64,000 nt of DNA from Epiperipatus broadwayi (GCA_028023455.1 JAQFVV010006312.1:1238001-1302000); one strand, 5' to 3'. Positions 38,942 to 50,470 are shown, counted from the first letter of the stretch. The notes: generated by a model from the letters alone, not told the origin. Numbers and translations: made by a program.

Positions 38942-39668
38942 CACAGAACATATTAGTGAAATGGTGTAAAATCTGTTTTTTATGGAAATGAGCTAAGTTC
39001 ATATCTAGTCCAAATGAAGTTAAAAAAATTTTTCAATAAGATAAATTTTTTGCAATAGCTGATACATAGCACATTTATTAAATACTTTTAGTTACAGGGT
39101 AAAACAAAATTAAAACATTTTAATTTTTACTACCCTGCAATTGAAAAATGCAATGAGTATCACCTACTTCGTTTTCTATGATAGCTGATAGACATACTCT
39201 TTCCCTGAAGTGGGCCATTTAAAGATTGTTTTATCTTTTTAACTACATAAAATGAATCAACATCATCCTCATCTGGTTAGGTTTTTTGAAGTCATTTGAT
39301 GTTCAAGCATCAAAATGACTGATTAAACACAACAATTCCATTCAAATTATCAATAGTTTTTATTTTTTTGTTCAGTTAAAATTTGATTCCGTAACTTTTA
39401 ACTCTACCATTGCACAAATCTATATAATGAAAAAATTACTCATTTCCAAAAAACGTATTGTAATAAATATAAATGATTAAAAGTTATCAATAACTAAAAA
39501 AAAAAAAAAAGTATAAAATATATCCAGATATGTGTTTTTAGAAAAGCAAAACTAAAAAAAAAAAAATCTGGAAAAAATATGTGCTACTTTAGTTATAGAG
39601 ATGTTACACGAATATATTATTATATTTTATATACAAATATCTAATACTTAAATTTATATTTCGAATAG

Positions 39669-39878
39669 TTGAAAGATTTGCTGTTTATACTCCAACAAAA
39701 TACACGTGAGTTTTCAGAACTGCAATGGTATGTTCTCCAATATCAAGCCAATATTGTGTTATTGCAAAATCAAGTCCATCGTCAATCGTTTCAACTAGAG
39801 AGTTTGCACAAATCATATGCAAATGGCATTAGAAGACGTTGGAACACGTATAGTGGCTTAGATGCTAAATTTTATGAG
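39669..39878 (+). CDS. Internal exon of host coiled-coil protein gene (exon c)
   Basis: A 210-base exon (70 codons, phase 0 to 0) bounded by TAG at 39666-39668 and a strong GTATGT donor. The residues are protein-like throughout: LKDLLFILQQNTREFSELQW, then VLLQNQVHRQSFQLESLHKS, then RRRWNTYSGLDAKFYE. It is mostly leucine/glutamine-rich helix, probably continuing the coiled coil. Although a TTG lies at the start, this is an internal exon rather than a translation start. The family is unrecognised. Confidence 0.85.
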
Positions 39879-40302
39879 GTATGTAAAAATTTAATTTAGA
39901 TCTTAAATCTTTGAAAATTATATTTGTTGATGTTTTAATCATTTATTTTCAGAAATAGGAAAAAATATATGTTGCCCATGAGTAAATAAAGTACTATCAT
40001 ATCCCATTTCTATAATACTCATTGACAAACCACTCTTAAACATCAATGAATTTGTTTTCCATCAGAACATGTAATATGAAAAATATTTTCTGATAGTATC
40101 TTTTGACCCAGTCTTATATAAGCATTGAAAAATCAATAGGCACTACAACAAAGCAATCAATGTAATTAAGTAGACTTCTGTCATTGATCTGTGAAGTCAT
40201 TGATCTGTGATTAATTGTCCTTTATACAAATTTAACTCTTTTTCAAAACTTGTGATAGCAGATGAATGTCGTTATTGTATAATATATATAATATCAAATA
40301 AT

Positions 40303-40875
40303 ATAAGTATAATAAAACAATCAACTAGAATAAAACTACAAAATTTTAAAAAATGCCTATATAAAATTGAAGATTAATATCATTTGCTATAATCAGCTTT
40401 GGCGTATTCTGCCATCTTAAGTATCAATACGTTAATATTTAAATATTATTAAACTCTCACACCAGTAACGCTCCCACGTGAATTCCCTACTTTCCATAAA
40501 TTGTGAATAATAACACAATTACACTGCTTATTCAATATATTATCCGTACTATTTATAAAATATGACTCCTTATTTTTTTTTTTTTTGCATATGAAAAATG
40601 ATTTGAAGAAAAGAAAAATTAAGGAGTCATATTTTATAAATAGTACAGATAATATATTGAATAAGCAGTGTAATTGTGTTATTACTCACAATTTATGGAA
40701 AGTAGGTAATTCACATGGGAGCGTTACTGGTGTGAGAGTTTAATAATATTTAAATATTATTAAGATGGCAGAATATGCCGAAGCTGGCTATACTAAATAA
40801 TATTAATCTTCAATTTTATGTAGGCATTTCTTAAAATTGTGTAGTTTTATTCTAGTGGATTGTTTTATATATATA
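40303..40875. repeat. Large near-perfect palindrome (fold-back element, arms about 260 bases)
   Basis: The left arm (about 40311-40575) and right arm (about 40617-40875) are inverted copies with few differences. Matching landmarks: TAAAACAATCAACTAGAAT / ATTCTAGTGGATTGTTTTA, AACTCTCACACCAGTAACG / CGTTACTGGTGTGAGAGTT, and AAGGAGTCATATTTTATAAA next to the centre on the right against its inverse on the left. The loop is about 40 bases, starting with a run of T. No coding capacity. It is likely a MITE-like fold-back element or a recent palindromic duplication. Confidence 0.9.
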
Positions 40876-40949
40876 TAAAGCTAAGAAGTTTGTTTGTTAC
40901 ATAATCTCACTTTTAACCACCTGCGATTAAATACATAGCAAATTTTGAA

Positions 40950-41368
40950 TTTATTGTAATAAATAGTCTATTATTTATATAGTGCAGACTGCATATATAA
41001 ATATTATAAAGAAGGAACAAATCTCTGGTCATGCACTTTTACAAATTTACATGTATTAGTCTGTGAGCATGGTTAAAAATGAGATTTTATCTCTCTCCAG
41101 CTACAGAATGAATAGGTTTGTACAATTCAATTAATAATTTATAAATCAAGCACACAGTAGATTGAAACCCTGATTTCAGCACAGTGACCAAAATTTGGCT
41201 TATATATAGACAAGCTCTAAGCATATTATGCTTTTCAAATTGATGCTCACAGGCGAGTGCATGTAAATTTGTAAAAGTGCATGACTGGAGGTTTGTTCCT
41301 TTTTTTATAATATTTCTATACACAGTCTGTGTTATATAAATAATAGATTATTCATAATAAATTTATGT
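40950..41368. repeat. Inverted-repeat element, arms about 125 bases
   Basis: AATAGTCTATTATTTATATA...TGCAGACTG...GAACAAATCTCTGGTCATGC (left, about 40960-41075) is mirrored by GCATGACTGGAGGTTTGTTC...CAGTCTGTG...TATATAAATAATAGATTATT (right, about 41240-41350). The spacer is about 165 bases. It sits between the 40303-40875 palindrome and the family B copy. Confidence 0.8.
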
Positions 41369-41384
41369 AATGTGATATGCAGAA

Positions 41385-42065
41385 GATTTGGATAAAGAAT
41401 TTATGTCAGTATACTTATGCAAAAGGTGGGATGATTGTGTTAGGAGAATTGTTGAATGTTAAGGAATGGATAAAAGAATAGATATATTAATAAATAATAG
41501 GGAGTTGGAGAGATGGAGAACTGATATGGAGAGTAAAAAAAGTTTAAATAGTTATAGAAGTAAACAGAATATTGGGAGTGAATTAATTTATGATAATAGC
41601 AAGGAATGTAGTTTACTGTTTAAGGCTCGAACAGGATCTTTAGCAAGAAGGGAATATACACATAAATGGAAAAATATGGGTGAATTAGTCTGCAAGTTGT
41701 GTAAGGAAGGCATAGAAAATATTAGGCATCTGTTAATTGAAGGTAAATGCCTTAAAACAGAAAGGGTACAAATAATGAAGTTGTGGAAGAATAAATATAA
41801 ACAGATTATACAGAAAGTGGGTTATTGGTTTTTATGCTGGGTTTGGGAAAAAAATAAGGGGGATTTAGACATAAAGGCCATGGAGTTGACAAAGATTATG
41901 TTATGGAAATGGAATGGAGCAGGATAGAGAAAAATATGGGAAAACTTAGGGTGGGAAATGGAAAGGAAAGTTAAAGTGGCTAACAGGTTTTTCTGGGCAT
42001 AGTTGCTGAGAGATTCCTGACTGTGTATAAAGAGAAGTCACATTGCATTACATCACAACATCACA
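41385..42065 (+). mobile_element. 3' tail of non-LTR retrotransposon (family B), plus copy
   Basis: The 5' truncated copy begins near 41385 and ends in a CATCACA-type short tandem tail (about 42040-42065), a 3' end style common in non-LTR elements. It shares its whole length with the minus copy at 27060-27835. It encodes only the C-terminal region of the polyprotein. Confidence 0.75.
41466..41927 (+). CDS. C-terminal fragment of retrotransposon ORF2 with a CCHC motif
   Basis: A 153-residue open frame. LLFKARTGSLARREYTHKW is followed by a CCHC-type motif (VCKLCKEGIENIRHLLIEGK, then C), as found after the RT domain in several non-LTR clades, where it is thought to bind nucleic acid. No RT catalytic residues are included, so this is a truncated, non-autonomous fragment whose frame happens to stay open. 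The 41466 ATG is internal to the original protein. Confidence 0.7.
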   Translation: MDKRIDILINNRELERWRTDMESKKSLNSYRSKQNIGSELIYDNSKECSLLFKARTGSLARREYTHKWKNMGELVCKLCKEGIENIRHLLIEGKCLKTERVQIMKLWKNKYKQIIQKVGYWFLCWVWEKNKGDLDIKAMELTKIMLWKWNGAG

Positions 42066-42400
42066 TCAAACTGAAAAAACAAATAAAATACTAATTATAA
42101 GTCATCATCATTACATTGGTTAATATTATTATATAGCTGAATTAAAATTTTTATTTCAATTTTATTAATCATTCAATTTACTATTTATTTGACCAAAGTC
42201 TACGTACACATCTTGAAGATCTCATTATATATGTGAGAATATCTTTGATTGTATACAATTGGTACCTAGTTTTAAATCCTTCTTCCGTCTACCTGTAGCA
42301 AAATTACCATTACAATATTTAAAACAAAAGTTGTTTTCAATTAGATTCCAAAATTTTATTTTTTTAAAAAATTGTACTATTATTTATGAGCAATTATCCA

Positions 42401-42420
42401 TGGGGGTGGGGGTGGAGGGG
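42401..42420 (+). repeat. G-rich run with quadruplex potential
   Basis: A 20-base stretch with G-runs of 5, 5, 2 and 4 in otherwise AT-rich DNA. Confidence 0.6.
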
Positions 42421-43167
42421 TGTTATAATGCAGTTTAAAATAATTATGTTTATACTTGCCAAATCCAATTTTAATAAATTTTCCTATTTTCTTTAAAACC
42501 CCTTTTAATAAAATTTGTAAGAACTATATAAAAAACATATCACTTTTTAGCTTTAATTATGCAAAGTAAAAAAAACCCACTTCCTTCAAGTGAATGTATA
42601 CTATATTATCTGCTAGAAACAGGTTTTATGGCTTTAAATAGTCTCTTTGGCAAAGAATATTATAATCAAGTAATTAAAATTATTCATAAATTACTGCCAG
42701 TTATAATTTTTAACATAGGTGGAGACCATAGCTTTCTATAAGGGTAGGCCAATAACAAATTATTACCCAGACTAAACAAGTTATTGCTTAGCCATTCCAT
42801 TATATCTTCCTTATTACTTGAATTTGTCTTTCAACGAGAATTTAACAATGCCATACACTCACAACTGTCTGATATTAATTGTCACTGCAGTCAACAATTA
42901 AAACTTATTTTATTTCAGTATGATATTACATGCGTGCACTAAGAAAACGTATAGCACTATTTTATAAATATTATAGCAAAATGGAAGTCATATAACTTTT
43001 ATTTGCTTTATTGTAGAATATTTTAAAATTATATTTTCATAATAATGTATGAAATTAATTTAATAATGCTTTATTTTTATTACTACAATAGTAAGAGTTA
43101 TTTATATATATATATATACCGTATGGATATATTCTATATTTTAATGTAATTTGTTTATTTCATTTAG

Positions 43168-43357
43168 CCAGAAGAGGGCGCTACTAAACCGCAATCTTTA
43201 AAAGATTATACCTTTTTTTATTCTGAAACTTTTTTACCAAGATTGCTGAGTCCTATGATTCACCACTCCACTGTCAACTATGGATTAAAATTGGAAAAAT
43301 TAATGTCATTTACAAGAGATATTGAAATAAAATTACATCATATTATTAGAAGTCCAG
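43168..43357 (+). CDS. Internal exon of host coiled-coil protein gene (exon d)
   Basis: A 190-base exon after TTTAG (43163-43167), ending before GTACCA. Enters in phase 0, leaves in phase 1. Residues start PEEGATKPQSLKDYTFFYSE and include LPRLLSPMIHHSTVNY and LEKLMSFTRDIEIKLHHIIR. An acidic/basic linker is followed by helices. The donor is not perfect (GTACCA), but the next exon (45370) continues the frame. Unrecognised family. Confidence 0.8.
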
Positions 43358-43499
43358 GTACCAACTACATTTATATATTAATTTTGCATTTCATATATAA
43401 ATTGCTATTTTATAAATATTTAACTTTTGAAAAGTTTTTTTATTGATCGTTTTAATAATATTTTATAAATACTTTAATTTCTTGCCTGTTATTTTCAAA

Positions 43500-43990
43500 A
43501 GTTTGAAACTCGAAGAGTTTTCAAGTGGAATATGTGATCTGAGATTCTGCACTGGCAAATAATTATAATATATTTGAAGTTGAAATCAAGAATACACAGA
43601 TAAAAAGATAACAATTTGAAAATATGTCAGCAGTGCAATGATTATTCATCTTTCGCCGAGGTGTTAAAATTGGCCAGAAACCAGTCTCTGCCTTGCTGCC
43701 AAATGGCCAAGTATTTGATACCTCTAGCTCGTCTGCTATGTGAAGATTGTTCATAAGATGCATATAACCCTGAAGACCAATTGCAGACAATTCTTGTTAA
43801 CAGCAGCTCTAACTATTGCCTGTATACACAATTATGTACCTTGCTCTATAAATAAATAAAATATCTTTTGAAATGAAGATGCATATAAAGTGAGAGATGA
43901 TCTAAGATTCTGTGCTGGTGAATGATTGTAATAAGATGGAGTTGATATGAATGATGCATTGATAAAAGCCTAAAAAAATTATGGTCTTAA
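43500..43990 (+). repeat. Two family E pieces flanking an unidentified repeat
   Basis: GATCTGAGATTCTGCACTGG (about 43535) and GATCTAAGATTCTGTGCTGG (about 43900) are related. Between them lies a less AT-rich block (43640-43860) with TCGCCGAGGTGTTAAAATTG, GGCCAGAAACCAGTCTCTGC and TGTACCTTGCTCTATAAATA, ending in AATAAATAAAATA. The end looks like a 3' end with a polyadenylation-like signal; I infer an inserted SINE-like or LTR-like repeat of unknown class. Confidence 0.45.
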
Positions 43991-44384
43991 TGGAGTTCCA
44001 GAAATCAGATCAAACCCATAGTTAATAAGCATAAAATTATATCATTTAACTAATGAATTAATACATTGTACAGACTTAACCTGCATTTATATATGTAATA
44101 TATGTGGGTTCGAACTCAGACTTTCACATGACCCACAGTAAATACATTATTTGAAATTTAGAATTTTCATGCATAAATAAGTTTTATCAAGTAAAAAGCA
44201 TTATTGAAGATATAACATTTAAAAATACTTTAACATTGCATTGACTTGGTTTACTTCTTTATTATATATGTATTGATAACTGTTTGTTAATTTATTTCAT
44301 AGCTATTATTTTACACTTAAAATAAATTATCTGTAAAAATAATTTATATTTACAATTAAGTTCCAGGTATAAAAATGCCTGTAT

Positions 44385-44710
44385 TTCAAATCGTACATAT
44401 TAAGCCTGCCTTCTGCACAGACCTCTTTTATGTATTTAAATGGATAGATATATGAGGGGTCAGAGTGACTTGAGGTCAACATGCTTATAACAACAATATT
44501 GAGATCAGCATGGTATTTGGGCATTCTATTATCAATTTTCAATGGTATGGATGGCTGAAGAACTGACGAGTGCTGTTGCAGCACGAAATATGTATATTGG
44601 TGATTGTTTATCTTTTCTACATGTGTGTGGTCATGTGTATCAGTAGTTTGGGATAGTGTGGATAGTTGAAAGTTGCTTGAAAGTCTGAGTTCAAATTCCC
44701 TACATTTAAA
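44385..44710 (+). mobile_element. Family A copy with internal deletion
   Basis: Carries the linker (TATTTAAATGGATAGATATA), GGTCAGAGTGACTTGAGGTC, ATTATCAATTTTCAATGG and the 3' third ending GAAAGTCTGAGTTCAAATTC. The stretch between GGCTGAAGAACTG and the ribozyme is deleted, so the ribozyme keeps its core but loses the 5' half of stem I. A short inverted piece of the 3' end (GGGTTCGAACTCAGACTTTC) lies at about 44106-44126. Confidence 0.7.
44563..44605 (+). ncRNA. Hammerhead core with ideal stem II but lost stem I (family A)
   Basis: CTGACGA (44563-44569) fits CUGANGA. Stem II is a perfect six-pair hairpin GTGCTG-TTG-CAGCAC (44570-44584), with G-C next to the core. GAAA is 44585-44588, stem III and TTGG (44597-44600) are kept. 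Upstream AA pairs with UU, but CCAA and the distal strand are gone through the deletion, so activity is unlikely unless another pairing forms. It adds to the covariation evidence for stem II. Confidence 0.6.
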
Positions 44711-45369
44711 AATAATTTAAATAAATTGCAACTATTACTAAATCTACCACCATTCTCTATTGCTCATTGTCTGCATACCTAATACTGTCTTTTTATTAGC
44801 TTATTTTTTTGCATCAAACATTCATGTCAATTATGTAAAAATTAATTGTGAGTATATGATAATAGCAAGTCAACAGCCTCTCATGATGGGCCTGTTATTA
44901 CACTGCATTCATCCAGTGAACACTATTTATATATGTTTTCTAAGCTAAAGACTTGGAGGTACCAACACTGTAAGATTTAAAACTAAGCTAGATTATTTAG
45001 CTATACAATGAAACCTCAATTCATTGTTTAGGCAAAAGACCAAAGAAAGTAATAATACATGCTGGCCAATGATAACTCTAAGAACTCATTAAAAATTATA
45101 GATAATAACAATAATTAGTTATTGAAATTTAGATTTGATATTTTTAAAATACTCCATGCCTATTATGTGCAAAATGTGTGTGTGCTGCAGTAATTATGTG
45201 CATTATTTTAAAAACTGGCATTTATATATACTATTGTATGGTAATTAGATATTTGTTAGTTTTTAATATTTATGTTTCAGTAACAATCTTGATTTTAATT
45301 TTGCAAATAATAAAACATAAATAAAAAGATTTTACAAACATTAAAAATGTAATTTTTTCTTTTTAACAG

Positions 45370-45485
45370 AATTTATATATATATTGGAGAAACTTTGTAC
45401 TCCAAATCAGAATACAATCTTCTTAGAATTAAAACACTTTTATTATCATTGCCATCAAGTTGCACACACATGTGATGAGATGTAG
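45370..45485 (+). CDS. Probable last coding exon of host gene (exon e)
   Basis: A strong acceptor (TTTTTTCTTTTTAACAG) precedes 45370. Using the G left from 43357 the frame reads EFIYILEKLCTPNQNTIFLE, then LKHFYYHCHQVAHTCDEM and stops at TAG 45483-45485. An AATAAA follows at 45561. Only this frame, the one predicted by the upstream phase, is open. Alternatively an internal GT at 45457 after CAA (phase 0, weak GTTGCA donor) could join it to the candidate exons at 52110, 59680 and 62254. The helical, leucine-rich character continues. No known domain was recognised. Confidence 0.68.
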
Positions 45486-45560
45486 CCATTCCTAGAAAAT
45501 GTTTACTTTCATCATTGTAAAAAATGCAAACTAATAATAGAACTAATATAAACAAAGTAC

Positions 45561-45566
45561 AATAAA
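45561..45566 (+). promoter_or_regulatory. Candidate polyadenylation signal
   Basis: AATAAA 76 bases after the TAG of the putative last exon, followed within 60 bases by a TG/T-rich stretch. A second AATAAA is near 45703. In DNA this AT-rich the hexamer is common, so position is the only support. Confidence 0.35.
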
Positions 45567-45569
45567 ACA

Positions 45570-48375
45570 GGAGTACAAAGGAAATTGATGTATATGATTA
45601 CAATGGACCTGTGATATTTGCTATATTTTATTCCAAACACTCCTTGTGTACATTGTACATAGTATGTAATAACTTATGTTTGATTGATAGACTTTGATTA
45701 CAATAAAATATATATTGTTCATTGAAGTATTTTTTAATTTCCACATATGAATAACATAGACATTCTTTTTATATGTATAGTGTGCATATATAAATTAAAA
45801 TTATAGAAAACCAAGTTTTTTAAAAAAATAATAATATAATTATTAATACTAAACTGAGAAGACATATTTACATATATTTTACTCAGAGTGTGTTCATTCA
45901 TTCATTGAAAAATAAGAATAAAAAACTTACTGTACCATATTTTTAAAATAAAGTAAATGACTTTCATTGCAATTAAATACATTCTGGACGATATTCTTTT
46001 TTTTTTAATAGCTTTTTTCTTTTATAGAAATGTATAGTAATCTTATTATTAAGAAATTCTAATGTCTGTAATTGTTTTGAACTTTAAATGTGTTCAAAAA
46101 TTTTGTAAAACTTTTAGCATTATGCTTAGAAAACATTTTATTATACAAAATACTGCTTATCAAATTCAGAAAGAATAATTATGGAAAAATAAAATATATT
46201 TACTTTCAGCACAAATCATTAAAATTTTATTAATAAACATGATCATTTCCAGCTCTCTGAGATGAAAAAATGGCTGCTAGCATATTGTAAAATTTATTTA
46301 CAATTTTTAATTTTTTTTAAACATATTCATGCATGATGCTCAGAGACAGGTAATGACAGTTACAATTTTTCTTTTATTTACATTTTTTTTTGAATAGCAT
46401 ATAAGTGAAATCATATATATTGATACAGCATTGTTCATAGCTTCACCGAATGTGTAGAAATACTTGAAGTGAATTAAAATTTAAAAGAAAGTAATTTAAA
46501 CTATACTTGGTAAAGCATTGATCTCAACAACAGCATTTAAATACAATATACCAAGATATTGATAAAAGTCACTGATGTAAATATATGCAAAAGACTTGCA
46601 ATGAGCCAAAACTTAAAAGTGATTATTTGTAACCATTCTTAATGAAGTATTATAGCGTTTCCTAATTTTCATTAGTCCTAAGAAAAGAATGAAGAGCAAA
46701 AAATACTGCAATTCTACTCTAACAAAAATACTAGTTGAGCAGGAAAATATTGCTTCAAAGCTGTGATTTGTTATTGATAGATGTAATAAAGAAATGTTTT
46801 GAAGAATGATAGAACCAAATAAAAGTCAATACAATAAGATTTTACTATATAGATAAATATATTTCATTGAACTCAGTTACAAGATATCTATCTAAAGGCA
46901 TCTTTGCTATTTTAATTCATTTTAAGTGATCTGTTCTTTATAAAATGAAATGAGAGTCAAGTTGCAATGTGATTTAAAAAAATACAAATCTTGTATAATT
47001 GATCAGAATAAGATTTTTTTTAAAATTTCTTTAATTGTAAATTAATTCAAAAATATTCATTATTTTAGACAGTGGATGCTTACCATTAACATAATTGCAG
47101 TGTGAAATAAAGGTTTCTTTTATTTAATCCAGAGAAATATACAAATGGTAAATGTTGCTGTTAAAAAATATAGGTCTTATTGTATAAGAATAGCATTTTA
47201 GCCTTCTGAACCTATAACCTAGGATTGAAATGAGACCTGATAAACTTATTTTGCATAATATGTTAGAAATATAATAAGTTTTTTCATAGGGATTACAAAT
47301 ACAAGGAGGATACCAAATTAAATTTAATCAGTTAATTAAAATATATATTTTGTGTTTTGTTATATATATTAAACAAGTTAAAATTAGTACATTTGTATTA
47401 GAGATGTTTTAGCACTACTCTCATTTGCAATGTTAATTTTAAGTTATTAACTGTCATTTATTATGATTTATCATAATAACAGAGTAATAGACATGAAAGC
47501 TAAAGATTGCTGGTTTAAAACTCAATATCACTTGACCAAATTCGATTACTTTTTTTTCCCCATCTTTTGAATAAAAATTTTATTTTTATTAAAAGGATTA
47601 AACCATACCTATATAACAGGTAAATGGTAAGATCGTGTTAAATAGCGTACTGCAAAGAAAATACTGCTATAGTCTCACTTCATAGACAAAAATATTACCA
47701 AAATAGGCTCATCAGTTTTCCTTTAGTGAGAGTTTTGTTAGTTGTTGTTTTTTTTCTCTAATAAAGAATAACTAAATATCAATTTACTGAGCAATAACTG
47801 GATGCTTGCTTTCAGATTATTAGTTATCTGAAAAAAAAAAGCATCTCAAATTCCATATATATTTTGATTGCAGATGGATGTAATGACTTCTAGATCACAC
47901 ATATGCACATGTCTGTATCAGTAAATTGCGATAATAAAAGTAGATAATACTAAAAATTATTACTTTTCATTTAAAGTTTTAGATTTTGCTAATAGCTACA
48001 ATAATAATGTACATGTTCAATGGATATCATAATATATTTTACATTTATTTGTGTGTGTATATATACATATATATAGTGTGTGTGCCCATACAATATATTG
48101 AAATGAAGGCTTTCATGGGTGAAAGATACATTACAATACATAGTAACTTTCAAGAGCAACCACATAAAATATCAAAATATTATTGACATTTTGACAAAAT
48201 AACATTTACTTTCAACTAAACAAAAGTTGTTGTAAAAGATTTATTTATTTATTTTGCCAAAACATAGGTAGTTATATATTTAGTATTTTACATGTTTGTT
48301 TCCATGTTACTATCAATTATAATGTCTATATATACATTTTAACTTATACTAATACTAAACAATGACAATATAAGT
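45570..48375. other. AT-rich stretch, no supported gene
   Basis: Low-complexity A/T-rich sequence with no convincing exon, element end or repeat. A minus-strand open frame overlapping 45373-45555 is the shadow of exon e. Confidence 0.5.
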
Positions 48376-48444
48376 ATTAAAACAGGCAAAACAAGCATAA
48401 GAGGTGGTAGTCATGTGATGTTTATTGGCTTAATATAAGTATTA

Positions 48445-49162
48445 ATTAAACAGAAGTATTTTCAATTATATCATAAGCATTATCAACTAAAGTAACACAA
48501 TCCCAACCAAAGTAACATAGACAAAAAAAAAAAGTAAGCAGACATTATATGATTTTCCAAAAGCTGTGTACATTAATATTAACAGCTTATCTTTTCATTA
48601 TACAGTCTTTAAATTGGTTATAAAGATTGTCTCTTTACTTTTTCTCTTTTTGTGATGCCTTTCTTCATTTAATATTTTTATATGATCTGAAATAAAAGTA
48701 AACCTAAAATTGCAAGATTTTTATAGTCAAAGAAAACTGAGTCAGCATTAGACTAATTATTCTTAGCATTTTTTACACAATAGTTGATGATAATATAAGA
48801 ATATTAAATGAAGAAAGGCATCATTAAAAAAAATAATTGAAGAAGCAATCTTTATAAACCAATTTGTTAATATTGATATATGCACTTAAAACAGGCAAAA
48901 CTCTCCATACAGTAGTGAAAATCAGTGCCAACCAGAGTAATCACTGGATGCTCTGGTTGGCACTGAGTGGCACTACTGTATGGAGAGTTTTTCCTGTTAT
49001 AATAACAGATATGTGCTAGTATAAGAAAGTGATCATGTGGTGTTTAGTGATATACGCACTTCTTGGAAAATTACGTGTTGTCTGTGGTTACTTTCGTTGA
49101 GTTTATGTTACTTAACTAGATAATGATTACAACTTAATTAAAAATACTTCTGTTTAATCAAT
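48445..49162. repeat. Nested fold-back element
   Basis: Outer arms: TTAAACAGAAGTATTTTCAA...AAAGTAACA (48445-48530) against TACTTTCGTTGAG...AAAATACTTCTGTTTAATCA (49088-49162). Middle arms: AAATTGGTTATAAAGATTGT...GATGCCTTTCTTCATTTAA (about 48612-48685) against ATTAAATGAAGAAAGGCATC...GCAATCTTTATAAACCAATT (about 48803-48867). Inner hairpin at 48885-49000. A family C motif (GATCATGTGGTGTTTAGTGA) lies inside at about 49030. The nesting suggests repeated insertion of one fold-back element into another. No coding capacity. Confidence 0.82.
48885..49000. repeat. Long hairpin of family C
   Basis: AACAGGCAAAACTCTCCATA...CAGTGCCAACCAGAG pairs with CTCTGGTTGGCACTG...TATGGAGAGTTTTTCCTGTT. The arms are about 48 bases and the loop is TAATCACTGGATG-like. 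One extra GTGGCACTAC-type stretch on the right matches family C copies at 24050 and 28190. Confidence 0.85.
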
Positions 49163-49237
49163 ATAGATAGATAGATAGATAGATAGACAGATAGATAGAT
49201 AGATGGATGGATGGATGGATGGATGGATGGATGGATG

Positions 49238-49280
<43 letters not shown>

Positions 49281-49348
49281 TAGATAGATAGATAGGTAGG
49301 TAGGTAGGTAGGTAGGTAGGTAGGTAGGTAGGTAGGTAGGTAGGTAGG

Positions 49349-49441
<93 letters not shown>
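49163..49441. repeat. Compound GATA / GGAT / GGTA microsatellite
   Basis: Tetranucleotide repeat in blocks: GATA, then GGAT (about 49202-49238), GATA, GGTA (about 49295-49350), then GATA to 49441. The blocks are variants of one register that each expanded. Peptides read from it are artefacts. Confidence 0.97.
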
Positions 49442-50059
49442 CGATCATATTGTTACTGTCTACCCTTGATATAATTTAAAATTTACATATATTTTTAAAG
49501 AGTAACTTGATATTTTATATATATGTGACCAATTGCTAGAACAATAAGTTCTGTTCATTCATATGACTAACTGACAAATTTTTAATATTGGTGGTCATTG
49601 TATATTACAAAACAACTTATAATTCTCCTAATTATATAAAATATCTGTGTTAACAGTTACAATCTATTCTATTTTAGAACTCTTCTAACTTAAATTTTAA
49701 CAGTCCTATAAAAAGATTATTTCTTAGTAAGAAACTATGCTTTCTTGCTATTATTAAATATTTTAAATACAGCTTTATCTCTGTTTTTATTTTTCATTCT
49801 GATTACTAAGCAATGTTTTTTATTTAATGAAATCAATAATATTTGCATATGATGTATATAACTTTTTATTTATTAAAACAAGTTTTAGTCATAATGCAAA
49901 ATTTTGAGAAAAAATCTATTGACAATAAATTTTTTGATTCAAAGAATGCAAACTACAACAAAACACAATAGGTCAGATATGGATAACTGGCATTATTTGA
50001 ATTGAATTTGATACCAATTAATCTAAGCATTAAGTTGGAATGCCATGTTTAATAGAACA

Positions 50060-50470
50060 CACTATCTTATATGTATATGTAGATATCTACAGTACATGAG
50101 GGGGTCAGACTGACTTTAGGTCAACATGGGAGTAATGAGAATCTCAGCCTGAGAGTGGACTTTGAGTGTTCCATCATCAGATTTTCAATTGGATGGACAG
50201 TTGGAGTGTGGAAGTGATTGAAGCTTGTCCATTAAAAGTATGAAGAATGGATATCTTAATATATATCTGAGCACTTATTGCATATATGTGTGTAGAGATG
50301 ATAATCTGGACCAACTGATGATTGCTGGTTTAGCATGAAATACGTATATTGGTGATTATTTATCTTTTCAACATATATGTGTTCAAGTGTATCAGTGTTA
50401 TGAGATAGAGTGGAGAGTGGTGGGTCAAGTGAAAGTCTGTGCTCATATACTCTATATATTACCAATCTAT
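50060..50470 (+). mobile_element. Full-length family A copy
   Basis: Contains GGGTCAGACTGACTTTAGGTC, GAGTGTTCCATCATCAGATT, TTAATATATATCTGAGCACT, the ribozyme block, GATTATTTATCTTTTCAACA and ends at GTGCTCATATACTCTATATA. Closest in sequence to copy 3 of the 1-1390 array (same GGTTT loop and GTGATTATTT), so these two form a subfamily with an intact ribozyme. Confidence 0.75.
50301..50359 (+). ncRNA. Type I hammerhead ribozyme, core complete (family A)
   Basis: Distal stem I ATAATC (50301-50306) with GATTAT (50354-50359); proximal stem I CCAA (50311-50314) with TTGG (50349-50352). Core CTGATGA 50315-50321. Stem II TGCT-GGTTT-AGCA (50323-50335) with a U-U opposition beside it. GAAA 50337-50340. 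Stem III A50340-U50347 and U50341-A50346 around ACGU. Predicted cleavage after A50348 (triplet AUA). It differs from 1230-1288 by few bases (for example CGT for CAT in the stem III loop), all outside the core. Confidence 0.72.

Noticed and set aside
43660-43710. Possible third hammerhead family (GAAACCAGTC with CCGAGG upstream)
   Set aside because: The GAAAC-CA-GUC part fits, but CUGANGA is absent (CCGAGGU) and no stem I could be drawn.
47859-47910. Possible exon after TTTTGATTGCAG
   Set aside because: The frame required by exon d or e meets a stop, and the donor is poor.
49158-49448. Minus-strand open frame made of repeated YLSI / YLPT / PSIH
   Set aside because: Translation of a tetranucleotide microsatellite.
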